In this document: positions 43,721 to 53,715 of the stretch, piece by piece
Numbering within the stretch: the first letter of the stretch is position 1
Layout: every line of letters begins with the position of its first letter
DNA from: Acanthosepion esculentum
Lineage: Eukaryota; Mollusca; Cephalopoda; Sepiida; Sepiidae
Direction of reading: 5' to 3'
DNA length: 64,000 bases
Assembly (NCBI GenBank): GCA_964036315.1
Contig: OZ038487.1
Coordinates: forward strand, 50,395,219-50,459,218
Translations under genes and position numbers: made by a program
The notes under the pieces: model-generated
The model's database searches: none
Told to the model about the DNA's origin: nothing
Seen by the model: the letters and a program-made list of their open reading frames with translations, nothing else

Positions 43721-44610
43721 CCAGGTGTAACAGCAAGATTGTCCAAATCCTGTAACAGCCTAATTGTCTATGCCACAAAATGTTTAATATCTATAAAACA
43801 CTAAAGTAATTCAGTTTCTTTTTTCCAGGTTTTCAGATAAAAGATTTAGCCATCTTGACACCAGTTGTTGTAAGAATCACTGAAAAACCCTTTGAGTTAT
43901 TCAGCTAGAAAGAGAACAGGTTAAAATCATTTTGTGTCAGAACCACTGTCTTCCCACATGAGCAAAAAAGATCATTCAGGCCTTCGGTAATGGTACTAAC
44001 ATTCATACTCTGGCTTCCATTTTCAAAGTCCATTCAAGAACCATCAAGAGAATGGTGAATAAGTTTTAAAAAGGGGGAAAACTGGATCAGGAGGTCACAG
44101 CAGGAAGAAGGATCATCATTTCAACTTAGAGCTAAGAGATCAATTAGAAATGATACAACTCAATCCATAAGACGTTTGGCATGTGAGAGAGGAGCTTCAC
44201 TTATGACAGTACAAAGAGCAGTGAAAAAAAGACTTGAAAATTAAATATGTGAAACATGTGAGGCAACTTGTTACTCCAGGACAGAAAGTTAGAAAGTTAG
44301 AGAGGGTGAAGATCATTTGGAATAAGTTGGAAAATGATTCTAGAATAATATTTATGTTTCAACTTTCTTTCAATCCTTCATGATCTTCTGATCCTTAGCT
44401 ATGAGTAATTAATAATGAACATGTCATTTTCATTTCATTACAACTCTTCTGTTAAGATTGGGGAGTAATTAAGCATTCTTATTGCTCAAAGTAGAGTCCA
44501 ATAATGTTAAAAAACCTCAGAGAATTCCAGTAAGATATCATTCACCATTTCTAAGATACAATGGTTCAAAGGTTAATCTAACAATTGGACAATTTTGCTG
44601 TTACACCTGG
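43721..44610. mobile_element. Non-autonomous Tc1/mariner element, 890 bp
   Basis: Terminal inverted repeats CCAGGTGTAACAGCAAGATT at 43721 and its reverse complement ending at 44610, with one mismatch over about 26 bp, flanked by TA (43719-43720, 44611-44612). Inside, on +, are transposase N-terminal remnants: FKVHSRTIKRMVNKF, then NDTTQSIRRLACERGASLMT and VQRAVKKRLEN, a bipartite helix-turn-helix region. Stops follow and the catalytic core is missing. The left half of the interior before 43960 and the part after 44350 show no coding signal. Confidence 0.88.
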
Positions 44611-44612
44611 TA

Positions 44613-45540
44613 TGGAAGTGATGTGTTAGTTTAAGCTAAAACCTTTTTTTCCATGTACCTAAACTATAAGTATAATTTTGGCAAGTGAAAATTTCACTGA
44701 AATATATTGGTAAATTTCTAAGCTTGCATCTAAAATCAAGAAAATATGAACTTTAAACAAAATGGTCACCATAAATATGAAAAGAAGGCATTAATTTAAA
44801 CTGTCACCAAGAGGATATGGGGTAGAAAACTCTATTACATAGAATAGTGCCTACTGGAACTTACACTCAACTCAGACCTCAAGTGGAGCTAATATATATT
44901 ATGCAATACTCCACATGGAGGGAGCAGGACTTGTCTTTCTTTCAAACCAATTTTTATTAGTACTGATTCAGGACTTCATATTTATATATCTATGTCACTC
45001 ATCACTTCTGTATCTTTTTTTGTTAAATCTTTTTGCATCTATGTACACAAATGTGTGTGTATATATATATATGTTTGAGAATTCATTATATGGGTACATA
45101 TATATGTAAATGTCATTTTTGCCACTTGTCTGATTTAAAAGTTGATGCCAACTGAAACGGGAATAATTGTACAATTTTGCATTTTATTTTTTTTTTGTAA
45201 GGTGGGGTTGTTGGTGTAAGGTTAAGGAAGTAAATGTTCTCCAACTTGTTCTTCCCATGTATGATATTTGGAATAAACTTTTGGCAAGAATGTTTACATT
45301 GTTATACTACTAAAAAAAATAGAAATAAATGGAATAAAAAAGGAACTGGTCCGTTCTTGTTCATGAAGATTTTATGGTTTACTCGCCCTTTGGCTACATT
45401 TTAATTGGATTCAAAAGACTGGAGAGAATGAAGAAAGAAAACAAAAAAATAAATGAAAACAGAACCAAGTACAAAAAAAATAATTCAGAATATTCAAGAC
45501 CTTTAATATTGCATTCTACAAAAATGTATAGATGTGTGTG
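44613..45540. other. Diverged flank repeat, no gene recognised
   Basis: 44613-44800 is a diverged second copy of the sequence at 43610-43720, which hosts the Tc1-like insertion. The rest is AT-rich. A 64-codon frame at 44915-45109 has no motif. Confidence 0.45.
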
Positions 45541-45541
45541 T

Positions 45542-45544
<3 letters not shown>

Positions 45545-45589
<45 letters not shown>
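45545..45589. repeat. (TA)n microsatellite
   Basis: About 22 TA repeats at the 3' end of the next SINE. Confidence 0.97.
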
Positions 45590-45591
<2 letters not shown>

Positions 45592-46023
45592 GCTGGCCAC
45601 TCATATTCGAGGATACCCATCTATTAGGGTGGCTAGCCAATCCCTATTGCAGACGTTTGCTCAGGCACATTTTGAGTTTGTTCAACACTCATAGAGCCAA
45701 CCTGTGGTTTATACTGCAACTATGCTGAGCAGACCTTAGTTACAGTTTCTGGGGGGGAGAGTGTGTTATTTAGCATGAACCATGCCAGCACACTCAAACC
45801 CTTGGTCACAATGACTTGCTAGCACAGCTATCGACAACCCTCAAGGGTTCCGTCTACCCAATTTCACTCACAAGTCTTGGGTTAACACTTGGTATGGTTT
45901 TATGGCACTTTCCAAAAGTGCTGCAAATTGGGATTGTCCCCACCTCCAGACTGACAAATCAACCTTGGTAAGATTCGAACCTGGGTCTCATGATCAGAAA
46001 GTGAACATTCTAACCACTCGGCG

Positions 46024-46027
<4 letters not shown>
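45590..46027 (-). mobile_element. tRNA-derived SINE of a third family, near full length
   Basis: Minus strand head: GGCGCCGAGTGGTTAGAATG, TTCACTTTCTGATCATGAGA, CCCAGGTTCGAATCTTACC. A box-like GTGGTTAGAATG and a B box GGTTCGAATC are both clear. The body of about 370 bp (CAGTCTGGAGGTGGGGACAA, CCATACCAAGTGTTAACCCA, GTGTGCTGGCATGGTTCATG) ends at the (TA)n run. The head abuts a (CA)n run. Confidence 0.85.

Positions 46028-46066
<39 letters not shown>
46024..46066. repeat. (CA)n microsatellite
   Basis: About 21 CA repeats between the SINE head and the next element. Confidence 0.97.
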
Positions 46067-46068
<2 letters not shown>

Positions 46069-46697
46069 GTTTATCAAAAATACTTTTCCAAAATTTGGGG
46101 ATGGGTCCCTCATACCAAAACAAGGATAAAAGTCCATATAAACATATGTCTACAAATCCTTCATCTTTGAGTTATTAAGTTTAACAAAAGTTTATGGTAC
46201 ATGGAACTGTGTTGGCATGTAGACTAGGTTACATTTGTCATTCATGTACATTTGGGGCTAGTCTTTCTTTAATGTTTAACATGTGTAGTAGTGAGTTAAG
46301 TGAGAAGTGTTCTGCTTAACAATGGCAGGATATATCATAAGAAGGCAGATATGATTTTTACATATGGTGATGCGAATGGTTATGCCGGTATAAGATTGCG
46401 TTTCCTGGCTGAAGGAAGCTATGTCATCCAACCTTTGCTGCTGTTTATCATCATGTTGCTGAGACAGGATCCCTGGATCCACAAACTATGGATCAAGGAA
46501 GACTGAGATCTGTTTGCATGCCTGACCATGAATTGTGTTTTGGATTGTACATTTAACAGTGTCTGCCGTAAACTTTAAACGTCATAACTCAAAAACGAAG
46601 GATTTGTGGACATACGTTTATATGGACTTTTGTTTTTGTTTTGGTGTGAGGAATCCACTCACCAAAATTTGTAAAAGGATTTTTGATACATCTTGTA
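46067..46697 (+). mobile_element. DNA transposon remnant with about 115-bp inverted repeats
   Basis: Left arm 46067-46183 (GGGTTTATCAAAAATACTTT...) and right arm 46578-46697 pair over their whole length, with CATACCAAAACAAGGATAAA, AGTCCATATAAACATATGTC and TACAAATCCTTCATCTTTGA mirrored on the right. Inside, 46316-46500 reads KADMIFTYGDANGYAGIRLR, resembling the N-terminal helix-turn-helix of insect and mollusc IS630/Tc1-like transposases. No catalytic domain is left. Confidence 0.78.
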
Positions 46698-47190
46698 TAT
46701 TGTCAATAATCAACCTCTCTCATTGAAACTCAAACATTATTTTATTTTGTGTAGGTTACCACCTTTTAAGTAAAGTTACCCTGTTTAATGAAAATTTTGT
46801 ATTATTTTGCTCTGTGAAATATTTTAAAAATTCACATATTTTACTTCTGTTTTCTCTTCTGAATGAGTAACTGTATTAAATGTTAAGTATCTTTTTGGTC
46901 AAATGTTTCTTAACTAGAAATACCCATGAAAATTTAACGGTTTTCCTATTTGAATTTTTCTGATGAATTTTAATTCTTAAGTTAATGCTTGAATAAGCTC
47001 ATGATAAGTTCTACAACAATAAAATATCTTTAGAAATTCCTGCATTGCATTGTTAAATATTTGGGCCTCACAACTTTAACGAAATATTAAAATAAAAATC
47101 TTAAATATGAATGCTGGTTGTAATTTAAAGGAGATACAAATAAAAAATATTTGAAATTGACAGCTTTTTCCATTTCCCTGAAACAGATAT
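46698..47190. other. AT-rich sequence, no gene recognised
   Basis: No assignable repeat or open frame. Confidence 0.5.
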
Positions 47191-47194
47191 TAAG

Positions 47195-47455
47195 CACTTC
47201 TATCTTCCCTTCTTTTTTTCTTTCTTTCTTTCATTTTATCACTGAAACCAAGTAGTGCCGGTGATTCATCAAAATGGAATAGCCCATTACTTATGAGGTG
47301 TTAGCAGGAGATGTTAAACACTTCTGTCTTCCCTTCTTGCTTTCTATTTCATTTTCTCACCAAAATCAAGTAGCATCTCTGGCATGTCTTCTCCGTCTTT
47401 CTACATGATCAAAATGGAATTGTCCATTATTTATGAGGTATTGGCAGGTTGTGCT
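47195..47455. repeat. About 120-bp tandem duplication
   Basis: AAGCACTTCTATCTTCCCTT...CAAAATGGAATAGCCCATTA...GAGGTGTTAGCAGG is repeated as AAACACTTCTGTCTTCCCTT...CAAAATGGAATTGTCCATTA...GAGGTATTGGCAGG. Two diverged copies. Confidence 0.8.
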
Positions 47456-47544
47456 ATAACTAAGGGAAGGAGAATCAGAATTATAAAAAGATGCTGGTTT
47501 GTAAATAAAAATCATGCTGAACATTGTAGGTAAATACAGCAAAT

Positions 47545-48075
47545 ACAAAAAGGTTATTTTAAAGCTTATTTCATTCCCATATCAAAATAAGGATCAATAA
47601 TTTGTTTTTATGGCTTATCAACCTTTTACAAGTTGTTTAAAACCAGAAAATATTTTTAGATTGTAAGAATTTATTGGTGATAATAATTATTTTTATGGAT
47701 ACAAGTTCTACTTATTAATCCATAGTTGGGGGAGAAGTGGTGGTTTCATACATTTTCAAAGGGTATTTGTATGTAAGGGAATGTAACAAACCAAACTGGA
47801 ATTGGAACTCAACTCTCTAATTTAATATTCTGAAACATTATCTGTTACATGACCATCATATCCAAGCTTACAGCACCTGTTATTCCCAAGTTGTCACCCA
47901 TCTAAGTACTGATCAGGCTAGATGTTGCTTAACATTAGGATTGTATGAGAAATGGTGTGTCAATGTGATATGATCCTAAGTCAGAAATGACCTATGATTT
48001 CACTGTAGTATTAATGTTATTATATATTAAATTAAAAGTTTGTTTTTATATACGTTAACTCAAAAGCTTATTTCC
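47545..48075 (-). mobile_element. 5S rRNA-tRNA composite SINE, copy B
   Basis: Minus strand: AATGTTAAGCAACATCTAGC, CTGATCAGTACTTAGATGGG, TGACAACTTGGGAATAACAG, GTGCTGTAAGCTTGG, closer to 5S rRNA than copy A. The tRNA-like part (GGTCATGTAACAG...GAGTTCCAATTCCAGTTTGG) and body follow. The outer flank TTATTTTAAAGCTTATTTCA at 47553 equals that of copy A at 43091. Confidence 0.85.
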
Positions 48076-48269
48076 TCTACACACTTTATTATTATTATGT
48101 TAATGATGATGTATGGAAAATATTTTAAAGATTTGCAAACCTTTTCTCCATAATTTATGTAATATGCACAACTGAAGACTATGATTCTATTATATAAGTA
48201 ATATTATTATGATATATTAGGCTGTATCAAAAGTATTTATATATTTATAAACCTTTCCTCCAAAGTTTT

Positions 48270-48640
48270 TTCATGTACACATCTGCAGATTAAAGTTGGC
48301 TGAAAAACATGGCGCCGGAAAGGAGTTCCAGAAGTGAGAACATGCTAGCATAGAATTTACAGTTACATCTAGCCAACTCAGCAGTAAATTGGTGAGACCT
48401 CGTCACCAGTCTGGTAATGTACTTAAATTCAAAGAGAAAAGGCACCATAGTGAAGAGCTCATCTAAACAATTACCATGAAAGTATTTCTTAAAAAGGTAA
48501 TTTGAAAGAGAGCCCAGAGTTGTTGATTATGATTCTTTAAAATGTGAGGTAAAGTACCTGGCCACCAGCAACTGAAAACTTTTGTAAGAGCTAGGAGCAA
48601 TGAAAGAGATCATATGTTGAGCATTACATAAGGATAGATA
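48270..48640 (-). mobile_element. Jockey/CR1-like LINE, C-terminal fragment
   Basis: Minus strand with shifts: SQFAGGQVL-like, then FKKYFHGNCLDELFTMVPF, LSLNLSTLPDW, ILCASMFSLLELLSG..., ending at the NLQ-like tail near 48290. Word order matches the young copy at 51.9 kb. Highly decayed. Confidence 0.55.
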
Positions 48641-48954
48641 TATAAGCTTTGTGGTAAAAAAAAAAAAAAATTCTGAAACCCCCTCAAATTCATGTCTGAG
48701 AGAACGTACATGGAGAAGTGAGAATAATTTTGAATATGGTAATTTTATACTCTAAAATAATTAAACACACCTGAAATTACTTTACATTTTTCAGGTATAA
48801 CTTTAAAAAAATAGTAAAAAAAAATTCTGTATAGTTTAAAAAAAAACACTAATGAATAGCATTAAATCCACAAGAAGGCTAAATTGTCACAGTGTTTTAC
48901 TACTGCCATTACAAATAATAATGGTAAAATTCATAAGTATAATTTTTTTACAAT

Positions 48955-49160
48955 CATGTTAATCCTTTACAAGGCCCAAGAGCCACTTGAGGTAGATTGT
49001 TACAGAGTAAAAGTTGCAGTTTATGCAGATATGTGGGGAAGATAATTGTTGACCCTAGATTTAAACAGTTTAAGATTGTAACGATTGGGAAAGCATCCTC
49101 TTAGGAGTCAGTTTCACTGAACAGTGGTTCATGGGAAGATAACTGAGGTGAAGTTCTATG
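48955..49160 (-). mobile_element. Second LINE subfamily, 3' end
   Basis: + strand TACAAGGCCCAAGAGCCACT, TGAGGTAGATTGTTACAG, GATTTAAACAGTTTAAGATT, AAAGCATCCTCTTAGGAGTC, AACAGTGGTTCATGGGAAG: the same series as 30370-30545 and 41760-42100. Confidence 0.65.
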
Positions 49161-49875
49161 GAAAGATGTTGAGAATATCATGAATGAATCATGTGGGCAA
49201 TGAGGAAGTTGAAGGTAAATGAGAGCTAAAATAATGAATAAAGGAAAAGAGAAAAAGAAAGCGAAGTAGAAGATGAAATGTTGAGAGATAAATGCAAGAA
49301 AAATAAAGAGCAAAAAGAAAAACAATCAGAAAGAAAGAGAGAGGAAGAAAATTAAGAGAGAGAAATGCATAAAGAACAGGTAAGAGGTAAATGCAAGAAA
49401 AACAAAGAAATAGAGAAAACAAACAGAAAGGAAAAGAGAAAGAAAAATTGAGAGAGAAAATGAAGAAATGGTTAAGTGGTAGCTGCAAGAAAAACAAAAT
49501 GATAGAGATAGGGAAAAAGTGAGAAAGAAAAAACTGAGAAATCAAAAAGAAAGGAAGAGAAAGAAAGAAAATTGAGAAAGACAAATTGAAGAATAAAAGA
49601 AATGAAAAAGGAAACAAAAATGGATGAAAAATGGTAATGAAAAATGAAAAAAAAAACAAACAGTGGAAAGAAAGAGAAAGAAAGAAAAAGTGATGAATTA
49701 AAGAAAGAAGAGGGAAAAGAAATAGAGAGAAATATTTGGTAAGAGATAAATTGGAATAAATAGAAAAAAATTATATTTATTGAATATAAAAGAATAAAAA
49801 GATGAGCAAAAAAGTACAAATTAGTGGAGAAAGAGAATTAGAGAAAATGTGTGATGAAGTTAAAAAAACAAGAAT
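49161..49875. repeat. Degenerate purine-rich tract
   Basis: About 700 bp of mostly A and G on +, with GAAAGAGAG and GTAAATGCAAGAAAAACAAA words recurring at irregular distances of about 110 bp. Minus-strand frames of 74-156 codons here are Phe/Ser/Leu only and are artefacts. Confidence 0.8.
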
Positions 49876-50350
49876 GACTATAAGAAATATATATTAAATT
49901 TTGTTTCTGTCTATTTTTTATAATGCTTGGATTTATGGCTGTCAGCTCAAATCTTCAAATATTTCTGAAAAGTGCCTGAATACAGCTGCTTGTCATGTGA
50001 CAGGCCAGATAACATCCAACTTACAAAATATCCACCTCCTACCACAAGATTTCAAGATTAGATCGACTAGACATAATCTGAAGATTTTTCAAATTAACTG
50101 ATGTTAGTTTTATCAATTGGTTTGCTTGAAATGTAAGCCATCTACAATTCCACAGCTGAATACCACCCAGAGGAAATACATATGTACTTCAGGAGTGAGG
50201 CATTTGTTCTTGTTTTCAAATATTAAAATCCGTTTATATCATTATGACTTGAAGGTTCCTTAAAATCTATATTATCTTTTACAAGATTTCAGACAGCCAT
50301 TTATCCAGTCTTTACTAAGTGCATCAGCATGGAATAATATTTATCAAGAC
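49876..50350. other. No gene recognised
   Basis: A 66-codon frame at 49901-50101 has no motif. No repeat family seen. Confidence 0.4.
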
Positions 50351-50351
50351 T

Positions 50352-51255
50352 GCTCTAGTTGACCATTACTACTGAGTAGTGAGATCCTCACTAGGTGCTT
50401 TAGAAAAAATTAAATAACCTAACAAAGGTTGACAGTGTAAAATTGACCAACCAAAGCAAGGATTGATTGACTGATTTTGTTTAGCAGCATATCAACATCT
50501 CTATGTGATGTTTAATGCCAAAATCTAAATATTTCAAACACAATAATATGTTTTCAAATACAAATGAAATGCATTGTTTGTAATTCTACTATAAAATGTA
50601 TTGTTGGTCATTTGGATTTAAAAATGTATTGTTGATCATTTTACTGTAAATATGTATTGTTGGTCATTTTACTATAAATATGTATTGTTGGTCATTTGGC
50701 TTTAAAAATGTATTGTTGGTCATGTTACTATAAAATGTATTGTTGGTCATTTTTTATACAAAAATGAATTTCTTGTATTCTTTCTATAAAAATATATTTT
50801 TTTTGTACTTTCATAGTGTTTTGTTCTTGTCGGAGGATTCACTATTTGCCCATAGATGGGACCCTAACAGGTTCTAACACCCCAGGGCAGGGTGGACCTG
50901 GGAACAGCAGCAATTAAGAGATGATTCCATGCTCCTCAAAACTTTGAATCTCCTGAACGTAGGCCTTGGTGTCAGAAGTAGTTTATCATACCTCGGACTA
51001 TGAACCAAGGGTCATGACTAACAAAGCTAGACTGGTTGACCATTACTACTTAGTAGTAAGTTCCTTGCCAGGTGTTTCATATGTAATTTGACATTAAATA
51101 AACCCACAATGGTTAACATGTCATAAAATTAACAAATCAAACCAATGGTAATGATTAGTGACTCTAGTCTACACGCTATTACTACTGAATAGTGAATTTG
51201 ATCCATACTGGGTGCCCTATACAAAATTCAACATTAAATAACCCAACAAGGTTTC
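50352..51255 (+). repeat. Dispersed about 80-bp repeat, three copies, with unrelated insert
   Basis: GTTGACCATTACTACTGAGT...GGTGCTTTA...AAATAACCTAACAAAGG at 50356 recurs near 51038 and 51165 with TTAGTAGTAAGTTCC and ATAGTGAATTTGATCC variants. A fourth, reverse copy is near 60715-60790 (CTTGCTGGGTTATTTAATGT). Family unknown. Confidence 0.6.
50585..50765. repeat. About 31-bp tandem repeat, six copies
   Basis: The word AATGTATTGTTGGTCATTT alternates with short A/T-rich spacers (TACTATAAA, GGCTTTAAA). Copies start near 50597, 50627, 50657, 50686, 50715 and 50742. Confidence 0.88.
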
Positions 51256-51425
51256 TCTTCAGTCCTAGCTTTTTTCTGCTATATATTAACAAGCTGCCTA
51301 AGAACATTCTCAGATCTTTAGTAAATATATATGCTGACAATACCTTGGTTTATGGGAGCATCATCAAAAACCTAGATGACCAAAACCCTACAGCTGATCT
51401 CTCCTCTGGTTTTGCTTGCTCATAA
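51250..51425 (+). pseudogene. LINE reverse transcriptase fragment
   Basis: Reads FFLLYINKLPKNILRSLVNIYADNTLVYG with shifts nearby: the YADD block, here YADN, plus the preceding LxYIN-LP motif, and the following DDQNPTADLSSG. Same family as 30.4-32.9 kb. Cut off at 51421 by the hairpin element. Confidence 0.75.
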
Positions 51426-51530
51426 ACAATGACAACATATTATATGAAATTGATTAAATCCAACCAATATTTATATAAATATGTATGTCAGATTTAATCC
51501 ATTTCATATAATTTGTTGTCATTGTTTATG
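51421..51530. repeat. 40-bp inverted repeat with 30-bp loop
   Basis: Left arm 51421-51460 (CATAAACAATGACAACATAT...) and right arm 51491-51530 pair at 38 of 40 positions. The loop is AT-rich. It sits exactly at the break of the LINE reading frame. Confidence 0.93.
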
Positions 51531-51624
51531 TTAGGCTACAAATCCAGAGTATATATGATAGATTGAGAAAAATCAGTGAAAATATGTATATAAAAGTAGT
51601 AATTTGAGTTTTGCTAAACTGGAA

Positions 51625-51710
51625 GTCCTTTGTGGTTGAACAGTCATAGGAAGTCAGGCTAAATGATCGTTCCATATAGGATAAAGGTTCGATTCCTGTC
51701 GGAGGATGCA
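51625..51710 (+). mobile_element. tRNA-like SINE head, probable
   Basis: TTTGTGGTTGAACAGTCATA and AAGGTTCGATTCCTGTCGGA give an A-box-like GTGGTTGAACAG and a perfect B box GGTTCGATTCC about 45 bp apart. The expected acceptor and D-stem pairing is poor, so it is not a functional tRNA gene. Confidence 0.5.
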
Positions 51711-51796
51711 TATATTCTACAAAATTTCTTCAGGCTGGTAAATGTAATTAATATTGTTTAATTAAAATAAGTGTATCCATAAAAAACATAGAAACA

Positions 51797-51798
<2 letters not shown>

Positions 51799-51828
<30 letters not shown>
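51799..51828. repeat. (AT)n microsatellite
   Basis: Fifteen AT repeats at the downstream side of the minus LINE. Confidence 0.95.
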
Positions 51829-51831
<3 letters not shown>

Positions 51832-51876
51832 GATTTTTACTTTTAAACCAATATTTTTACTTTTTTTTTTTTTTAA

Positions 51877-53207
51877 GTGTATCACCCAAAGCAAGGCTGG
51901 AGGCCACTATCACGCATGGGGTTACAGAAGGGTTGGAGGAAGAGCAGATAGGAGTGGTAAAGGAGAGGATGTGGAGAAAGAGAAGGACGGAGGGTCGATC
52001 AAGGCAAGGGGATTACAGAAGAATTGGAGCGAGAGCAGATAGGAATGAAAAATGAAAGGATGTGGTGAAGGGAAGTGGATAGATCAAGGCAACTGGAGAT
52101 GATGATTGACGCTACACTTAAACCGTTGGAGATTGTATTTGTCAGGGAAACAGTAATAGGGAAGGGAGTTCCATAGGCGAGATGTGCGAGACATGAAGCT
52201 ATTGGAGTAGAAGAGACGTCTACATCTAACAGTTTCAACGGTGAAGGGGTGGGAACGGGATGCCAGCCTCGTAGGACGTTTAAATTCATGAGGCCTAGGG
52301 ACATGTGAAAGCAACTCCTCGGAGCAATTACCGTGAAAGTACTTGTAGAAAAGGCAGAGCGATGCAACATCGCGTCTGTGAGAGAGCAACTGCAGACGAG
52401 ATGACAGATCAGGGCCAATCACATTGCATATCCGTTTCTGGATCTTATCAAGAACCCTGAGGCAACCAGCAGGGGCCCCAGACCATAAATGGCAGCAATA
52501 CTCCATGCAAGGGCGAATGGTTGATTTATAGACTTGGAGGATCGATTCCAGGGAGAAAAATTTCCTGGCTCGGCACAGGGAACCAACTTTACTTGCAGTG
52601 GATGATGCAACTGACTCGATGTATTTGTTCCATCTCAGATCAGCGGACAGCGTGAGACCGAGCAGCCACAGAGAGGAGCTCTCGAGAAGTTGGTCCTCAG
52701 ACATTCTAATGGGATGCAGGGATGGGTCCTTGTGGTGGTTAATGGAGAGCAGTTTTGTTTTAGAGGCGTTAAAGTTGACCATCCATTTCTCTCCCCAGTC
52801 CACAACCGATTGGAGGTCCTTTACAATTTGAGCTGCCAGGTTAATTTTGTCCACCTCACTAGATTTGTGTTTTAGGCAGGAGTAAATAGTGTTATCGTCA
52901 GCGTAGATACCGACTTGGGAGTCTATAGCATCAGGAAGGTCGTTTATAAATATGAGGAACAGAGTAGGGCCAAGGATGGAGCCTTGAGGAACACCTGCGT
53001 TAGTGGGATAGGAGTTGGAGATGAATCAACTGAGAACAACCTTCAAATCCCGGTTTGACAGAAACGATTGTATCAGGTCAAACAATCGACCTGTGATACC
53101 ATAACCCTGGAGCTTGCGAAGGAGGCCGGCATGCCAAACCCTATCGAATGCTTCGGAGATGTCAAGGGCCACAGTACGAGCTTCGCCGTTATTACTACTC
53201 CAAATGT
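51877..53207 (-). mobile_element. Jockey/CR1-like LINE, 5'-truncated, best preserved copy
   Basis: A 1.33-kb copy. Minus strand starts inside the RT domain (NGEARTVALDISEAFDRVWH) and runs to the C-terminus and the 3' end GCCTTGCTTTGGGTGATACA followed by A-rich DNA (a T run on +, 51857-51874). It lies on the same strand as the decayed copy at 30.4 kb. The high integrity suggests a recent insertion. Its 5' truncation point abuts a small foldback at 53212. Confidence 0.9.
52084..53205 (-). pseudogene. LINE reverse transcriptase, one premature stop
   Basis: Frame open from 53205 to the stop at 52084 except one TGA at 53028-53026. Motifs: ALDISEAFDRVW (first catalytic Asp), LQGYGITGRLFDLIQSFLSN, NAGVPQGSILGPTLFLIFIND, IYADDNTIYS (YADD at 52905-52894), then VDWGEKWMVNFNASKTKLLS, LLGLTLSADLRWNKYIESV, YKSTIRPCMEYCCHLWSGAP, LDKIQKRICNVIGPDL and the SRTSRLWNSLP tail. 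The TGA replaces the residue before FISNSYPTNAG. The endonuclease and first RT blocks are missing by truncation, so no mobility is possible. Confidence 0.92.
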
Positions 53208-53211
53208 TATA

Positions 53212-53362
53212 TAGTGGATATTTGCATTTGAAATAGATGATCCATTTTTAAAAAATTTTTTTTAAATAGGGTGTATTATATCTCTTGACCTACAGACATA
53301 ATACACAGCTTAAAATGGAAATTAAAATGGCACATCTATTTCAAATACAAGTATCCACTATA
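53212..53362. mobile_element. Foldback MITE, about 40-bp arms
   Basis: Left arm 53212-53251 (TAGTGGATATTTGCATTTGA...) pairs with right arm 53323-53362 (...TTTCAAATACAAGTATCCACTA), with a few mismatches and a 70-bp loop. A related arm phrase TCTATTTCAAATACAAGGTCCTCTA lies near 59896. Confidence 0.8.
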
Positions 53363-53610
53363 TTAGCATTTGAAGTAATAAAGATGTTGGATTAAAAACA
53401 AAAATCTATTAATCCTTTAGAAATTGCTTTGTTTATATTTTGGATACTAAACTAAGCAGATATGGACTTCTGGAAAAAATATCTGAATGTGGAAGTGTTC
53501 TTTCCTTAAAAATGTTCTTGCTGAATTGTGACCAATGCCATCTTGGGAAAAATAGTAAAGTGGCTTCTTGTTACTTTCTCTGCGGTTTATGATTTAAAGT
53601 TTTCCTTCTC
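53363..53610. other. No gene recognised
   Basis: Contains a relic of the 38.7-kb foldback family (TTTGAAGTAATAAAGATGTT at 53372). Confidence 0.45.
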
Positions 53611-53715
53611 TTAGAGAGGTCGCAATTCAAGGCTAGTAAGCTAGGTATACCTTGTTATTTAACCCATAGTTAGAAGTAGAAGAGTAGTAATATTCTTTTT
53701 GAAAAGGAATCTAAG
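53610..53715 (-). mobile_element. SINE body fragment
   Basis: + strand GAGAGGTCGCAATTCAAGGC, TTATTTAACCCATAGTTAGA, then AAGGAATCTAAG...GAGTTTCACCAGG: the reverse complement of SINE body words, without a clear head. Confidence 0.5.

Noticed and set aside
45960..46027. Functional tRNA gene on the minus strand
   Set aside because: A and B boxes are good, but acceptor pairing is poor and a 370-bp SINE body follows directly.
47875..47965. 5S rRNA gene
   Set aside because: Only the 3' half is present, with many changes, fused to a tRNA-like SINE.
49101..49819. Minus frames of 74-156 codons
   Set aside because: They lie in a purine-rich tract and show the same Phe/Ser/Leu composition artefact.
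51625..51710. Functional tRNA gene
   Set aside because: The B box is perfect but D, anticodon and acceptor stems cannot be drawn convincingly.
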